Source: Gluconobacter kondonii | GTDB taxonomy: Bacteria > Pseudomonadota > Alphaproteobacteria > Acetobacterales > Acetobacteraceae | NCBI RefSeq assembly: GCF_002723995.1 | Contig: NZ_BEWP01000001.1 | Location: 310,001-374,000 of the forward strand | Direction: 5' to 3' | DNA length: 64,000 bases | Part shown: piece after piece, positions 63,692 through 64,000 of the stretch | How the letters are laid out: each line of letters opens with the position of its first letter | Numbering within the stretch: position 1 is the stretch's first letter | Notes under the pieces: generated by a model | Databases searched by the model: none | The model's input: the letters and a program-made list of their open reading frames with translations, nothing else | Told to the model about the DNA's origin: nothing | Translations under genes and position numbers: made by a program

Positions 63692-64000
63692 TCAGAACTG
63701 GGCTGGCGTACAGGCGACGGACTGCGCGTGCAGCTTCACACAATAGGCCCGCGCGGCTTTCAGATCCGCAAATCCGCCGATCCGCAGACGCACGAACGTA
63801 TGGTCGCCACGCGTGGTCTTCTCAAACAGCGGCGTATGCCCGGCGAGCAGGGCCGGAGCCTGATGGCGCAGACTGTCCCACTCCTTGCGGGCTGCGGCCT
63901 CACTGTCGAGCGCGCCGAGCTGCACTTCATGCGAACCGGCCGGGGCATCCGCCTTGGAGACCGTTTTTTCGGGAGTAGCGGCCTTTGGTGGCGCGACGCT
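63692..64000 (-). CDS. SPOR-domain protein, C-terminal part
   Basis: The gene enters from the right edge and ends at 63692, so about 102 C-terminal codons are seen (first residues SVAPPKAATPEKTVSKADA). A Pro/Ala-rich linker is followed by an SPOR domain (about the last 75 residues: HEVQLGALDSEAAARKEWDS ... LRIGGFADLKAARAYCVKL). SPOR domains bind denuded septal peptidoglycan. Two Cys lie at the C-terminal end (AYCVKL, VACTP). No start is visible. Confidence 0.85.
   Translation of the reverse strand, partial: SVAPPKAATPEKTVSKADAPAGSHEVQLGALDSEAAARKEWDSLRHQAPALLAGHTPLFEKTTRGDHTFVRLRIGGFADLKAARAYCVKLHAQSVACTPAQF

Noticed and set aside
1-64000. Search for tRNA, rRNA, CRISPR arrays, IS ends, phage genes and defence islands
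   Set aside because: No cloverleaf, spaced direct repeats, transposase, or toxin/restriction genes were recognised; the lone XerD looks chromosomal. A covariance-model scan would be needed to exclude small RNAs.

Overview
The window is a GC-rich stretch (roughly 60% G+C by eye) of an alphaproteobacterial chromosome, most likely Acetobacteraceae and probably Gluconobacter or a close relative. The pointers are the shikimate kinase/dehydroquinate synthase fusion, a class II DAHP synthase, MsrPQ, a KirBac channel, a Suv3-like helicase, a GluRS with a KLSKR-type signature, and the linkage of rpoZ-rsh-acpS-lepB-rnc-era. Species assignment is inference: there is no rRNA, and I saw no tRNA gene, IS element, prophage or CRISPR array. 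Almost everything is coding, with short spacers and many 4-base ATGA stop/start overlaps.

Layout. 1-8.3 kb: ten genes run leftward from rpoZ through rsh, acpS, lepB, rnc, era, pyrH, frr and uppS to a truncated cdsA (stringent response, CoA/ACP activation, secretion, RNA processing, envelope lipid supply). 8.4-16.8 kb: a NYN-domain protein coupled to a uracil-DNA-glycosylase-like protein, the MsrPQ periplasmic methionine sulfoxide repair pair, a beta-hydroxyacid dehydrogenase behind a 32-bp palindrome, Fe-superoxide dismutase, YajC, a DUF815 ATPase and a TonB-dependent receptor. 17-27.3 kb: a Rieske oxygenase, a GNAT-MutT fusion, an SMP-30 lactonase, a CinA-like protein, accA, xerD, the aroKB fusion, an OmpA-type porin with a structured leader, and GtrA. 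27.4-38.7 kb: alaS, a beta-carbonic anhydrase, a secreted EEP phosphoesterase, a Nudix-like gene coupled to methylthioribose kinase, prfC, rpsD, a BON-LysM protein and an MFS transporter. 38.6-50 kb: a MATE pump, cysS-trmJ-KirBac-epimerase, gltX, and the run alkB, class II DAHP synthase, nicotinate phosphoribosyltransferase, acidic protein. 50-64 kb: a hydrolase, a FUSC-type exporter, glutathione reductase, ferredoxin-NADP reductase, a Suv3-like helicase, an XRE regulator, a YbaY-META protein, serS, tatC, tatB, scpB, scpA and a SPOR-domain protein running off the end.

How it fits together. The themes are translation (alaS, cysS, gltX, serS, prfC, rpsD, frr, trmJ), envelope biogenesis and export (lepB, yajC, tatBC, uppS, cdsA), redox defence (sodB, msrPQ, gor, fpr, alkB, MutT domain) and aromatic amino acid supply (aroKB, DAHP synthase). 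MsrP carries a twin-arginine signal and would be exported through the TatBC machinery encoded 50 kb away.

I found no clear new multi-gene defence or mobile system. The best leads are small: the Nudix-like/MtnK couple, the degenerate UDG-like/NYN couple, the acidic protein in the NAD/DAHP operon, the structured ompA leader, the XRE protein with an unrecognised N-terminus, and the 32-bp palindrome between msrP and the dehydrogenase. Where an upstream in-frame codon was possible, starts were chosen from Shine-Dalgarno spacing and family length.
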